64,000 bases of DNA from Cystobacter ferrugineus (GCF_001887355.1 NZ_MPIN01000007.1:84888-148887); one strand, 5' to 3'; shown: positions 10,469 through 19,092, counted from the first letter of the stretch. The notes: generated from the sequence alone by a model not told the origin. Made by a program: numbers and translations.

Positions 10469-11839
10469 ATGATGCGCCGCATCGAGACCGCCCTGTTCGC
10501 CGCCGTCTGTGCCGTGGTTTTCGTGGCCTGTTCCGCGTGTGGAGGGAAGGACAATCCCAACGGCCCCGTCGGCAAGACGAGCCAGTTCTTCCTGCCCACG
10601 GGAGCGCCTCGCAACACGGGGGATCCGCACATCCAGGCGGACGCGCAGGGCAACTTCCACATCGTCTACCCGGCCTACTCCCAGGGCGATGCCTACTACG
10701 CGTTCTGCCCGTCCAACTGCAGCTCGGTCGAGCAGGCCAAGGTGGTGCACCTCAAGACGCAGGGCGCGGTGGACAACGCCCGGGTGGCGGTGGGGCCGGA
10801 TGGCAAGCCGCAACTGCTGCTCAACACCTACGAGCGCGTCTACTACGCCACGTGCACGGGCGACTGCACCCAGAGCGCCTCGTGGACGGTGACGCCCATC
10901 CTCGAGCATGGCGGCCAGCGCGAGGTGTCCGGCGATGCGTTCGCCGTCACGCCCCAGGGCAAGCCGCGTTTCGTCATGCACAGCTACCGCAGCATCGGCA
11001 TCGGGGCGCCCACTCCGGCGACCTTCTATGTGCAGTGTGACAGCAATTGCCAGAACCCGGCGAGCTGGACCCAGTCGCAGATCGCCACGACCAACTGGCA
11101 GATGGGCTCGCTGCGCTTCACTCCCTCGGGCCAGCCGCGTCTGGCCAAGGCGGAGCTCGTCGGTTATGGCGATCACCTGGGCTATTACTACGAGTGCGAC
11201 AGTGATTGCGCATCGGCCGCCAACTGGAAGGGCCTGTCCCTCTATAAGACGTTCTACGGCTTCTCCGAGGCGGTGCGCATGTACCCGGCCCTGTCGCTGC
11301 GGCTCACGAGCCAGGGCAAGCCTCGCCTGGCGCTGATGGGTGATGACGGCAGTGGCCGCAACCTGCTCTACCTGGAGTGCGACCAGAACTGCACCAGCAC
11401 GGACAGTTGGTTCGCGCAGATCCTCCTGCCGGCCAACGAAGGGGGCGCGCAGCTCAAGGCGGGGCTCGATCTCGCGCTCGACAGCAAGGATCAACCGCGC
11501 ATCGCCTACGCGGCGGGCTTCAACATCCTGCTGGCGAGTTGTGACGCCAACTGCACCGACGAGACGAAGTCGAAGTGGAACCTGGCCAAGGTGGAGTTCG
11601 CCTCGGACATGGAGAAGGACAAGATCATCCCCTATCCGGACTGCAACATCGCGGGGGGCTGGTTCCTGCACAGCCCGTCGGTCGCGCTGGGCAAGGAGGG
11701 CCTGCCGCGGGTGGCGTACCGCGCGCAGGACATCAGCGGCGGTGGCTCGAATCCCGGCCCCGGTGAGATCAAGTGCACGGCGGGCGCGGACATGACGTTC
11801 GCCCGCTTCACCCAGCTCGACGCGCTCCGCGCGCCGTGA
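10469..11839 (+). CDS. Cys-rich repeat lipoprotein, probable beta-propeller
   Basis: 456 residues; start chosen at the ATG behind AAGGAG. A short hydrophobic leader ends in a lipobox-like stretch with Cys21 or Cys24 as the lipidated residue. The mature part is built from about six ~60-residue units. Each has a G-(K/Q)-P-R strand (DGKPQLLL, QGKPRFVM, SGQPRLAK, QGKPRLAL, KDQPRIAY, EGLPRVAY), and most also carry a C-x3-C motif (CTGDC, CDSNC, CDSDC, CDQNC, CDANC; CPSNC in the first unit) near a Trp or hydrophobic strand. This pattern suggests a disulfide-stabilised six-bladed propeller on the cell surface or in the periplasm. No catalytic motif is recognised. It stands alone, convergent with the next gene. 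Confidence 0.75.
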   Translation: MMRRIETALFAAVCAVVFVACSACGGKDNPNGPVGKTSQFFLPTGAPRNTGDPHIQADAQGNFHIVYPAYSQGDAYYAFCPSNCSSVEQAKVVHLKTQGAVDNARVAVGPDGKPQLLLNTYERVYYATCTGDCTQSASWTVTPILEHGGQREVSGDAFAVTPQGKPRFVMHSYRSIGIGAPTPATFYVQCDSNCQNPASWTQSQIATTNWQMGSLRFTPSGQPRLAKAELVGYGDHLGYYYECDSDCASAANWKGLSLYKTFYGFSEAVRMYPALSLRLTSQGKPRLALMGDDGSGRNLLYLECDQNCTSTDSWFAQILLPANEGGAQLKAGLDLALDSKDQPRIAYAAGFNILLASCDANCTDETKSKWNLAKVEFASDMEKDKIIPYPDCNIAGGWFLHSPSVALGKEGLPRVAYRAQDISGGGSNPGPGEIKCTAGADMTFARFTQLDALRAP

Positions 11840-11861
11840 GCGGAGGCCCCGCCGCGCGGAC

Positions 11862-13115
11862 TCAGGGCACGAAGGAGAGCGCGCCCGGGGGCAGCTCCGT
11901 GCCCGCGGGCCACAGCAGGTAGGCCGCGCGGCGCGAATGGTCCCACGCCCGCAGCAGTTCCTCGCGGCGGTACGTCACGCTCACCGTCTCGTCGCTGGGG
12001 AAGGCCGGGTCGTTGCAGACGACGTCGCCCTGGGGCGTGAAGCCCTTCACCACGAGCAGGTGCCCATCCGAGCGGGGAACGGGCGAGCCGGTCAGCTCGC
12101 CGCGCTCGTAGGCGACGCTGATGCTCACGGGGATGCCCTGGGCGATGAGCCGCTCCACCTGGGTGAAGCTGTCGAAGCGCGCCACCAGTCCGTGGAGCAC
12201 TCCGCCCGCCAGCGCCGAGGCATAGGCGGTGTTGAAGGGCCAGTTGCCCGTGCCCGCGTAGACCGCGTCGTGCACGGAGGCGGCCGCCACGGGCACGCTC
12301 ACCTGGAGCGCGTCCTGGCTGAGCCGGTGGCTCCAGTACGCGAGCAGCATGGAGACCGAGGTGGGGGAGCACCAGGCGCCGCCATGGGGTGGGTAGAGCA
12401 TCTGCGAGCGGCCGGGCACCTCGAGCACCGTGCCCCAGGCGCGCCGGTCCGAGGGCTCCTCGGGCGCGGTGCGGCCCGTGTCGGTCATCGCCGCCGCGAG
12501 CGCGCGCACGCGGGGGCTCACGCCACGCTGGGTGGAGAAGAGCCACACCGTCATCCGCAGCCCGTCCGCCTTCTGCTTGAGCACGAGGGTGTCGGTGAGC
12601 ACCTTGCCCCGTTCGTCTTCCTGGCGCTCCACGCTGTGGCGCGTCACGGTGCCCGGCTCGAGCGCCCAGACGCCGAAGTCGTAGTCCCGCGTCCACTCGC
12701 CCTCCACGCGCGCCGCGAACGTCAGCCGCACCCAGGTGCCCGGCGGGGTGAGCACGTCGAACGAGGGCACCACGTTGTCGAAGCCCCCCGGCAGGGCTTG
12801 CACCTCGGAGAGGGCCCGGCCGACGAGCGCGCCCCCTTCGGGCAGGGGGTTGTCCGAGCCAGGGAGGGTGTGGCCCGGGAAGGGATCCGCGGGGGCGGGG
12901 CCGGAGGGATCCAGCTCGAGCTGCCCCTCCGGGGTGAGCCGGGTGCCCTCGCGGGTGAAGCGCTCGAAGTCGCGTGCCTGGGCGCTCTTCCTCCAGATTC
13001 TCGCCACGGGTGTTGTCTCCTCGGGGGTGGGCCGGGTCTGCCAGCTACACGCCGTCAGCGCCGCCGCCAGGAGGACCAGGGACGCGCGGACAGGGGCCTT
13101 GGGGGGAGTCATCAT
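11862..13115 (-). CDS. Lipoprotein with C39-like cysteine peptidase domain
   Basis: 417 residues from the ATG at 13115, behind GAGAGGA and 11 nt after the stop of the M20 gene, so the two are co-transcribed. The leader ends LLAAALTAC, a good lipobox. The N-terminal half is a beta-rich region of unknown role. The C-terminal ~190 residues match the peptidase_C39_2 fold: Cys in GGAWCSPTSVSMLLAYW, His in SDGHLLVVKGF, and Asp in VCNDPAF form the papain-like triad. No ABC-transporter domain is attached, so it is not a bacteriocin exporter. It is probably an envelope-anchored peptidase acting with the secreted M20 enzyme on peptides. Confidence 0.85.
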   Translation of the reverse strand: MMTPPKAPVRASLVLLAAALTACSWQTRPTPEETTPVARIWRKSAQARDFERFTREGTRLTPEGQLELDPSGPAPADPFPGHTLPGSDNPLPEGGALVGRALSEVQALPGGFDNVVPSFDVLTPPGTWVRLTFAARVEGEWTRDYDFGVWALEPGTVTRHSVERQEDERGKVLTDTLVLKQKADGLRMTVWLFSTQRGVSPRVRALAAAMTDTGRTAPEEPSDRRAWGTVLEVPGRSQMLYPPHGGAWCSPTSVSMLLAYWSHRLSQDALQVSVPVAAASVHDAVYAGTGNWPFNTAYASALAGGVLHGLVARFDSFTQVERLIAQGIPVSISVAYERGELTGSPVPRSDGHLLVVKGFTPQGDVVCNDPAFPSDETVSVTYRREELLRAWDHSRRAAYLLWPAGTELPPGALSFVP

Positions 13116-13126
13116 GTGATCCTCTC

Positions 13127-14524
13127 TCACTTCACCAGCTCGGACAGGAGCCGGTGGACGAAGTCGGCGCCGGGCTGGAGCGAGGCCACGGGGATGCGCT
13201 CGTTGGGGGCATGGGCCGTGCGCGCGTCCTCCGGCGTGAGGGCGAAGAGATCGATGCCGTAGGCGTGGATGCCCGCGCGACGCAGGGCGGTGGACTCGGT
13301 GGTGCCGGTGGACATGCGGGGGAAGACGGGCGCGCCGGGCCAGACCTGGGCGGCGGCGGCGCGAGCGGCCCGGAACATCGCGTTGTCGCCCACGGGCGAG
13401 GCGGGAGAGTCCAGGGGCCGCGCGTTCCATTCCACCTGGATGGTCGGGTCCGCGATCGCCGCGACGAGCCGCGCGCGAACCTGCTCGGGGTCGTCATCCG
13501 GGAGCAGCCGGCAGTTGAGGGTGGCCTCGGCGGTGGCGGGGATGACGTTGGGGCGGGTGCCCGCGGTGAAGACGGTGGGCACACACGTGGTGCGCAGCAC
13601 GGCGGCCAGGGCGGGCTCGAGCCGCGCGAGCGTGTCCACCGCGTCCTGGGGTGGATCGTCCGGAGCGGCGGCGATCCGCTTGAGGGCCTCGCCCGTCTCG
13701 CCGCCCGTCACCTTCAGCCGACCCTCGAGGTTCAGCCGGGTCACGGGGGTGAGCCGGGTGGGGAAGGTGATCGCTCCGACGCGGGCCACCGCCGCCGCCA
13801 GCCGCACCAGGGGCGAGGGCGTGGCGGGAGGCACCGAGGAATGGCCGCCGGGACCGGTGGCGCGGAGCACCATGTGGCGCGACACGCGCTCGGCGGCCTG
13901 GAGGTTGACGAAGCGCACCCGGCGGCGGTCCTCGCTCAGCTCCGTGAGCCCGCCTTCATTGAGGGCGAACTCCGCCTCGCGCAGCTCGGGGCGGCGCTCC
14001 AACAGCCAGTCGATGCCGGCCTGGGAGCCCACCTCCTCGTCGGCGCTGAGCACGAGCACCACGTCGCGCGAGCGCTTCCCACCCTCCCGCGCGAGCCGCC
14101 GCAGCGCGAGGACGCTGGCCGCGGCCATGCCCTTGTTGTCCTGGACGCCGCGCCCATACAGGAAGCCGTCGCGCTCGGTGAGCGTCCAGGGATCGGACGC
14201 CCACTCCTCGCGCCGCGCGGGCACGGTGTCGAGGTGGGCGAGCACGAGCAGGGGCCTCGCGGCGCCGGAGCCCTTCAGCCGGGCGATGAGGTGGGCGCGT
14301 CCGGGAGTGGCCTCGACGAGCTCGGAGGAGATGCCGGCCTCGCGCAACCACCGCGCGGCCACCTGGGCGGCGGCGGCCTCGTTGCCGGGAGGGTTGGAGG
14401 TGTCCACGGCGATGAGCTCGGCGAGCAGCGCGCGCATCTCTCCCTTCGCTGGGGGCGGGGCGCTGGCGGCGAGTCCGCGGCCAGGCGCGAACAGGAGGGC
14501 GAGGGCCAACAGGAGGGGGCGCAT
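13127..14524 (-). CDS. Secreted M20-family metallopeptidase
   Basis: 465 residues with a Sec signal peptide (MRPLLLALALLFAPGRGLAA). The di-zinc M20 site is visible: His97 and Asp99 (AHLDTVP), Asp129 (GRGVQDNKG), the Glu pair at 163-164 (ADEEVGS), a Glu in FALNEGG, and a His in RRAGIHAYG. It should cleave C-terminal residues or dipeptides outside the cytoplasm. The gene is first in an operon with the C39-like lipoprotein and starts only 67 bp from the divergent dipeptide epimerase gene, so a shared bidirectional promoter is likely. The context points to peptides derived from murein or prey. Confidence 0.9.
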   Translation of the reverse strand: MRPLLLALALLFAPGRGLAASAPPPAKGEMRALLAELIAVDTSNPPGNEAAAAQVAARWLREAGISSELVEATPGRAHLIARLKGSGAARPLLVLAHLDTVPARREEWASDPWTLTERDGFLYGRGVQDNKGMAAASVLALRRLAREGGKRSRDVVLVLSADEEVGSQAGIDWLLERRPELREAEFALNEGGLTELSEDRRRVRFVNLQAAERVSRHMVLRATGPGGHSSVPPATPSPLVRLAAAVARVGAITFPTRLTPVTRLNLEGRLKVTGGETGEALKRIAAAPDDPPQDAVDTLARLEPALAAVLRTTCVPTVFTAGTRPNVIPATAEATLNCRLLPDDDPEQVRARLVAAIADPTIQVEWNARPLDSPASPVGDNAMFRAARAAAAQVWPGAPVFPRMSTGTTESTALRRAGIHAYGIDLFALTPEDARTAHAPNERIPVASLQPGADFVHRLLSELVK

Positions 14525-14591
14525 GCGGAGGGAGTCTAGGGGAGTCGCTCAGGGCTGTGCTAATGCGGCTCCTCCCCCCAGGGTTCTCCGC

Positions 14592-15617
14592 ATGTCACTC
14601 TCCATGGATGTCCGAATCCTCGAGCTTCCCCTGCGCCACGCCTGGACGATCGCGCGAGGGACGAGCACCTTCAAACGCAACGTCATCGTCGAGCTGAGCG
14701 CGGACGGGGTGGTGGGCCGGGGCGAAGCGGCGCCGAACGTGCGCTACGGGGAGTCCGCCGACACGGTGACGGAGGCGCTCGGGCGGCTCGCTCCGGCGCT
14801 GGAGGGAGACCCGTGGCACTTCCGGGTCCTCTCCGAGCGCATCGACGAGGCCCTGCCAGGAAACCATGCGGCCAAGGCGGCGTTGGACGTGGCGCTGCAT
14901 GATCTGGCGGGCAAGCGGCTGGGGGTTCCGCTCTACCGGATGCTGGGCCTGGACCCGGCGCGCATGCCCATCACCTCCTTCTCCATCGGCATCGACGACG
15001 CCCAGACGCTGGCGCGCAAGGTGCGTGAGGCGGAGCCATATCCGGTGCTCAAGGTGAAGCTGGGCGCACAGGCGGTGCGCGAGACCTTCGGCGCGGTGCG
15101 CGGCGCCACCTCGAAGGTGGTGCGGGTGGACGCCAACGAGGCGTGGGGTCCCGAGGAAGCGCTGCGTCACATCGAGTGGCTGGCGGAGCGGGGGGTGGAG
15201 CTGGTGGAGCAGCCCCTGCCAGCGGCGGATGTCGAGGGCGCGAAGTGGCTGCGCGAGCGCTCGCCGCTGCCGCTGGTGGCGGACGAGGCGTTGATGAAGG
15301 CCTCGGACGTGCCGCGGTTGGCCGAGGGCTACCACGGCATCAACGTGAAGCTTCAGAAGTGCGGGGGCATCCGCGAGGCCTTGCGCATCATCGAGACGGC
15401 GCGCGCCTGTGGGTTGAAGGTGATGCTGGGCTGCATGGTGGAGACGTCGGTGGGCATCGCGGCGGCGGCGCACCTGGGGCCGCTGGCGGACTGGTTGGAC
15501 TTGGACGGCAACCTCTTGCTGTCGGCGGATCCCTTCCGGGGGCATCCGGTGGTGGATGGGCGTATTTGTCTGGGGGACGGGCCCGGGCTCGGCGTGGAGC
15601 CCCAATCCCAGCCATGA
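14592..15617 (+). CDS. Dipeptide epimerase (L-Ala-D/L-Glu epimerase type)
   Basis: 341 residues of the enolase superfamily, muconate-lactonizing subgroup. Catalytic features are in place: the KVK motif with Lys154 and Lys156, metal ligands Asp180 (VDAN), Glu206 (VEQPL) and Asp231 (ADEA), and the second-face Lys253 (NVKLQKCGG). Length and motifs match YcjG/YkfB enzymes that interconvert L-Ala-D-Glu and L-Ala-L-Glu during murein peptide recycling. Specificity within this family varies, so other dipeptides are possible. The start may be ATG 14592 or the in-frame ATG 14604. Its stop overlaps the DUF819 start (ATGA), so the two proteins are co-translated. Confidence 0.9.
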   Translation: MSLSMDVRILELPLRHAWTIARGTSTFKRNVIVELSADGVVGRGEAAPNVRYGESADTVTEALGRLAPALEGDPWHFRVLSERIDEALPGNHAAKAALDVALHDLAGKRLGVPLYRMLGLDPARMPITSFSIGIDDAQTLARKVREAEPYPVLKVKLGAQAVRETFGAVRGATSKVVRVDANEAWGPEEALRHIEWLAERGVELVEQPLPAADVEGAKWLRERSPLPLVADEALMKASDVPRLAEGYHGINVKLQKCGGIREALRIIETARACGLKVMLGCMVETSVGIAAAAHLGPLADWLDLDGNLLLSADPFRGHPVVDGRICLGDGPGLGVEPQSQP

Positions 15618-16816
15618 GCGCGCCGCTCATCCAGGAGCCCATGGCGGTGCTCACGGTGCTGTTGGCCGTGTTGGCGCTGTTGCTCTTCGTCGAGCGGCAT
15701 CCGGTGCTCGGGCGTGTCTTCAAGGTCGTGCCCCTGCTGGTGCTCGTCTATTTCATTCCCACGCTGCTCTCGAACACGGGAGTGATTCCCACGCAGTCGC
15801 CACTGTATGGCTTCGTGTCGGCGTACCTGCTGCCCGCGAGCCTGGTGCTCCAGGTATTGTCGATGGACCTGGGAGCGATTGCCCGGCTGGGACGCAACGC
15901 GGTGGTGCCCTTCCTGGCGGGGACGGCGGGCATCATGCTCGGGGGGCCGATCGCCTATCTGCTGCTGGGCCGGTGGATGCCAGAGGAGCTGGGAGAGCAG
16001 GCGTGGAAGGGATTGGCGGCGTTGAGTGGCTCGTGGATTGGGGGGACCGCGAACTTCGTGGCCATCGGGCGGAGTATCGGGGCGCACGAGGACACGTTGA
16101 GCATGATGGTGGTGGTGGACGTGGGAGTGTCCAACCTGTGGACGGCGGTGTTGCTGTGGTTCGCGGGCCAGGAGTTGAAGATGGACGCGCGCATGGGGGC
16201 GGACCGGAAGGCGCTCGATGAGGTGCGCGAGCAGGTGGCGCGCTTCCAGGCCTCGGTGGCGCGGCCCGTGACGCTGTCGGACCTGGTGTGGATGCTCACC
16301 CTGGGGCTCGGGACGACGGTGGTGTGCACGGAGGTGGCGAGTCATCTGCCGGACGTGGGTACCTTCATCACGGGCTTCACGTGGGTGATGTTGCTGGTGA
16401 CGACGGTGGGAGCGGCGATGTCGTTCACCCGCCTGAGAGAGCTGGAGGGAGCGGGGGCGAGTCGGGTGGGGGCCTTGTTCCTCTACATGTTGGTGATGAC
16501 CATCGGGGCCAGGGCGGATTTCCGGCGGTTGTTGGACGCGCCGGCCATGGTGGCGGTGGGGCTGGTGTGGATGGCGATCCACGCGGGCTTTGTCCTGGCG
16601 GCGCGGCGGTGGCTGCGCGCGCCCATCTTCTTCGCGGCGGTGGGCTCGCAGGCGAACGTGGGGGGCGCGGCCTCGTCATCGGTGGTAGCGGCGGCCTTCC
16701 ACCCCGCGCTGGCACCCGTGGGCGTCATGCTGGCGGTGGCGGGTTATGTGCTGGGCACCTACGGCGGACTCGTGTGCGCGGTGATGCTGGAGCAAGTGTA
16801 TCGCTGGCTGCACTGA
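15614..16816 (+). CDS. DUF819 family inner-membrane protein, probable permease
   Basis: 400 residues, almost entirely hydrophobic, with roughly ten transmembrane segments and one charged cytoplasmic loop in the middle (ARMGADRKALDEVREQVARFQ). Family hallmarks include GSWIGGTANFVAIG and GSQANVGGAASSSVVAAAFHP, two repeated glycine-rich motifs resembling the re-entrant hairpins of sodium-coupled carriers. The family has no firmly assigned substrate. Fusion by start/stop overlap to a dipeptide epimerase suggests it imports murein-type dipeptides; that is inference from context. Confidence 0.82.
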   Translation: MSAPLIQEPMAVLTVLLAVLALLLFVERHPVLGRVFKVVPLLVLVYFIPTLLSNTGVIPTQSPLYGFVSAYLLPASLVLQVLSMDLGAIARLGRNAVVPFLAGTAGIMLGGPIAYLLLGRWMPEELGEQAWKGLAALSGSWIGGTANFVAIGRSIGAHEDTLSMMVVVDVGVSNLWTAVLLWFAGQELKMDARMGADRKALDEVREQVARFQASVARPVTLSDLVWMLTLGLGTTVVCTEVASHLPDVGTFITGFTWVMLLVTTVGAAMSFTRLRELEGAGASRVGALFLYMLVMTIGARADFRRLLDAPAMVAVGLVWMAIHAGFVLAARRWLRAPIFFAAVGSQANVGGAASSSVVAAAFHPALAPVGVMLAVAGYVLGTYGGLVCAVMLEQVYRWLH

Positions 16817-16868
16817 GTTGACTGGTTCGACGTCGAACGCTATAAACCTGTGCTTGGCTGCATTGAGT
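16805..16868. repeat. 14-bp imperfect direct repeat at the edge of the accessory patch
   Basis: TGGCTGCACTGAGT (16805-16818), which includes the end of the DUF819 gene, recurs as TGGCTGCATTGAGT (16855-16868), 13 of 14 identical and 50 bp apart. The pair brackets a perfect palindrome. It may mark an old insertion or recombination junction, as base composition drops in GC from here on. Confidence 0.45.
16825..16838. promoter_or_regulatory. Perfect 14-bp palindrome, candidate operator
   Basis: GTTCGACGTCGAAC is fully self-complementary and is followed 2 bp later by TATAAA. It sits 118 bp before the putative toxin gene. It could be a repressor site over a promoter for the toxin/immunity pair; the arms resemble half-sites of Gram-positive-type LexA boxes but in the inverted order. 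Confidence 0.4.
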
Positions 16869-16955
16869 GAGTGTCTCGGCGGCGTAAGCTTCAGTACGCC
16901 TGATAAAATTCAATAGCCGTTGCCATTCTGGGAGTCCAAAGGGGGGGGGCCGTCA

Positions 16956-17563
16956 ATGAGCTTTGACCGGCGAGTCGCCGCATCATGGCACGGGTGGGTC
17001 TTGCTGGGCTTGTTGCTGCTGGCCCAGGCATCCTGGGCACAGGCGGCAGGTACGGCGACTCAGTTGACTGGAAGGGTGTTGACCAACACCCCTCCGGGAC
17101 CTCAGGACGATACCATCAGGGCTCGGCTCAAGGCCTGCCTGCTCATGGGCGATATGAAGTGCGTCGTCGATGAGTATCTGTTGCTCAAGGACCTGGGGCA
17201 GATGCCTGGCTGGTTGGTGGCTTTCCAGAACGCATTCTCCATTACTAATCGTCGCCCTGGTGAATGCGAGAAGGTTGCCCGTGCCATCCACACGGCCCTT
17301 CGCGAGTTCACACAACGCCCGTTTTCATCCGTTTTTCAATCAGGGGTAAGTCTCGGTTCATGGGGTTCGATGTGATCGAGAATGGGGTGTTTGTACGGAA
17401 TCTTCAGGTTTCGCCCAATGCGCATCACGTGGCCGTGAAGTTGGGTGACCGCGTCATTGATGCCTATACGGGACTGGCGGGTCTGCCCTTGCGCGAATAC
17501 ATGACCCGGCTCACGACGAGTTCGGACAGTCGGGTCATTCACGAGATCGTGAAGGCGTTATGA
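16956..17563 (+). pseudogene. Secreted papain-fold toxin-like protein, split by a frameshift
   Basis: The first frame (16956-17375) encodes a Sec signal peptide (cleavage near AQA-AG, residues ~28-32), a linker, and a helix with the likely nucleophile Cys104 (GECEKVARAIHTAL), then runs into junk residues. The -1 frame continues the domain from about 17315 to 17563: FIRFSIRGKSRF, GFDVIENG, PNAHHVAVKLGD (His) and VIDAYTGLAGLPLREY (Asp). Together these give the Cys...His...Asp order and spacing of papain-fold toxins (Tox-PL-2/NlpC-like). The break falls near TTTT and TTTTT runs at 17321-17337, so a real mutation, a sequencing error or slippage are all possible. The stop overlaps the next start (ATGA). 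Function is inferred from motif order. Confidence 0.6.
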
Positions 17564-18306
17564 GCGCGGAAGAGCTTCCCGAGGAGTGGCGGGGGCGACG
17601 CGTGGGCGTCCTGGACTCGCTCCTTCAGGGCCGCCGATACGTCCTGACGCGACATGCCCTGTGGTTCGTGACGGGGATTGAAACCGCTGACTCCCTGTTT
17701 CCCTCCATACAGGGGTGGCTCGCGAACACGCATCTCAATGGCGGGGCAGAACTGGCGTGGCGGGAGTTCCTGGACTGGTACCAGGAGTCACGAGGCGAGC
17801 CGCTGTGCTACGACTGGTATGTCAAGCCTCTCCAGGAGTGTCAGGGAGACGAGGAGCGGGCGGCCCTGGTGCTGTTGGATCTCGTGGCTGGATACGTCGA
17901 GAAACATGGGGTGTTTGCCCGGCGTGGGGCTGGTGCCATGGACGAATGGGTCTTCGCCACCTATGGGCCGTTGCCCAGCGAGTGGGGCGGTCGCCCCGTC
18001 GGTCTATTGGATGCGCTCCTCTGGCTGCGGCAACGGATGGATCAGGGACATGAACTGTCTCTTCTCACGGGGGCGCGGAGCATCGAGTCCCTGTACTGCT
18101 TCACCATTGGATGGATCCGCAACACCGTGTACAATCGTCAGAAGGACCCCTCCCTGGAACCCTTCTGGGATTGGCTCCGGGACGTCAAGAAGGAGTTCCC
18201 GGGCGAGGGCTGGCACGTCAAATACCTGCGCGACTGCCAGGGAGACCATACGAGGGCCGTCCGGAAGTTCCTCGACCTCGCCGCCGAATTCAAGGAGTCA
18301 CGCTGA
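17560..18306 (+). CDS. Duplicated-domain protein, candidate immunity protein for the upstream toxin
   Basis: 248 residues, no signal peptide, cytosolic. The family is not recognised, but the protein is an internal duplication: residues ~6-117 and ~135-246 share L-P-x-E-W-x-G-R-x-V-G-x-L-D, a TG motif, G-W-x-x-N-T, D-W, W-x-x-K-x-L-x-x-C-Q-G-D and a closing helix. The start overlaps the stop of the papain-fold gene, so the two were translated as one unit. Small cytosolic proteins coupled to secreted toxins are usually cognate immunity proteins, which is the proposed role. Both are more A/T-rich than neighbours, consistent with horizontal gain. Confidence 0.6.
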   Translation: MSAEELPEEWRGRRVGVLDSLLQGRRYVLTRHALWFVTGIETADSLFPSIQGWLANTHLNGGAELAWREFLDWYQESRGEPLCYDWYVKPLQECQGDEERAALVLLDLVAGYVEKHGVFARRGAGAMDEWVFATYGPLPSEWGGRPVGLLDALLWLRQRMDQGHELSLLTGARSIESLYCFTIGWIRNTVYNRQKDPSLEPFWDWLRDVKKEFPGEGWHVKYLRDCQGDHTRAVRKFLDLAAEFKESR

Positions 18307-18318
18307 AGCACGTCAGCG

Positions 18319-18846
18319 CTACGGCGCCAGCCCCAGTTGTTGCATGTACGCCTGGTTGTCCCAGAACAAGTACTCCTCGACCATGACGCCGTTCTTCCAG
18401 CGGCCCACGGTGTTCATCACCAGCCTGAACGACTTGCCCGTCGGAGGGATGCTCGTTCCATCCGGAAGCGGCATGGGCCGGGTGAAGGTTCCCTCCATCA
18501 CCCCGATGACGCTCGTCCACTCCCCCGAGCCGAACTTGATGGGATGCACCTGGATGCGCGTGTCCGGTGCGTACACGAACATCGCCTTCAAGTCCTCGAT
18601 GTGGATGTCGATGCCCTGCGTCTGATGGCCATCGGGCCAGTGGACGATGATGTTCTTCCCATGGCTGTGATGGAGCTGGTCCCACTTCTGGTTCGTGAAC
18701 ACATCGAAGTCGAGGGTGTCGAAGGTGGCGAGGTTCTCGCGCACCCGGCGCGCGTCCTCCCGGTACTGCTCCAATTCCTGCCATGGGTTCGTGTAGGGGG
18801 CAGCGCCGAGCAACGACACGGTGAGCAACAGGGGACGAATGAACAT
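18319..18846 (-). CDS. Secreted SnoaL/NTF2-like protein (ester-cyclase type)
   Basis: 175 residues with a short signal peptide (MFIRPLLLTVSLLGAAP). The body follows the SnoaL pattern: a first helix pair, LATFDTLDFDVFTNQ, KNIIVHWPDGHQTQGI, EDLKAMFVYAPDTRIQVHPIK, GEWTSVIGVMEGTFTRPM and a final KNGVMVEEYLFWDNQAYMQQLGL helix. Such folds are cyclases, isomerases or binding proteins; the periplasmic location and lack of polyketide genes nearby leave substrate open. RBS AGGAG precedes the ATG. It is convergent with the immunity candidate, 12 bp away. The 246-bp region 18847-19092 shows no gene. Confidence 0.75.
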   Translation of the reverse strand: MFIRPLLLTVSLLGAAPYTNPWQELEQYREDARRVRENLATFDTLDFDVFTNQKWDQLHHSHGKNIIVHWPDGHQTQGIDIHIEDLKAMFVYAPDTRIQVHPIKFGSGEWTSVIGVMEGTFTRPMPLPDGTSIPPTGKSFRLVMNTVGRWKNGVMVEEYLFWDNQAYMQQLGLAP

Positions 18847-19092
18847 GATGGTGCTTCTCCTGGTTGAGGCGTGACGCCGGGCTCAGCCCGCCGTCGCGCT
18901 GTTCGAAGAGCAATGTGTCGGTGTTGCACCAGCGCGACTAGCTGGCTCCAACGCTCTTCACTGTTGCTCGATTGGAACGCTCGACCATGCCTTCCCGTAA
19001 GGGCCTGGAGCACCGCTCCGGCCCTGGTATGCCGGTGTCTCCCTCGTTAAAAGAGGCGCTTCACCTGAAGAAGCCCGGAGCAGGAGCCTCGC

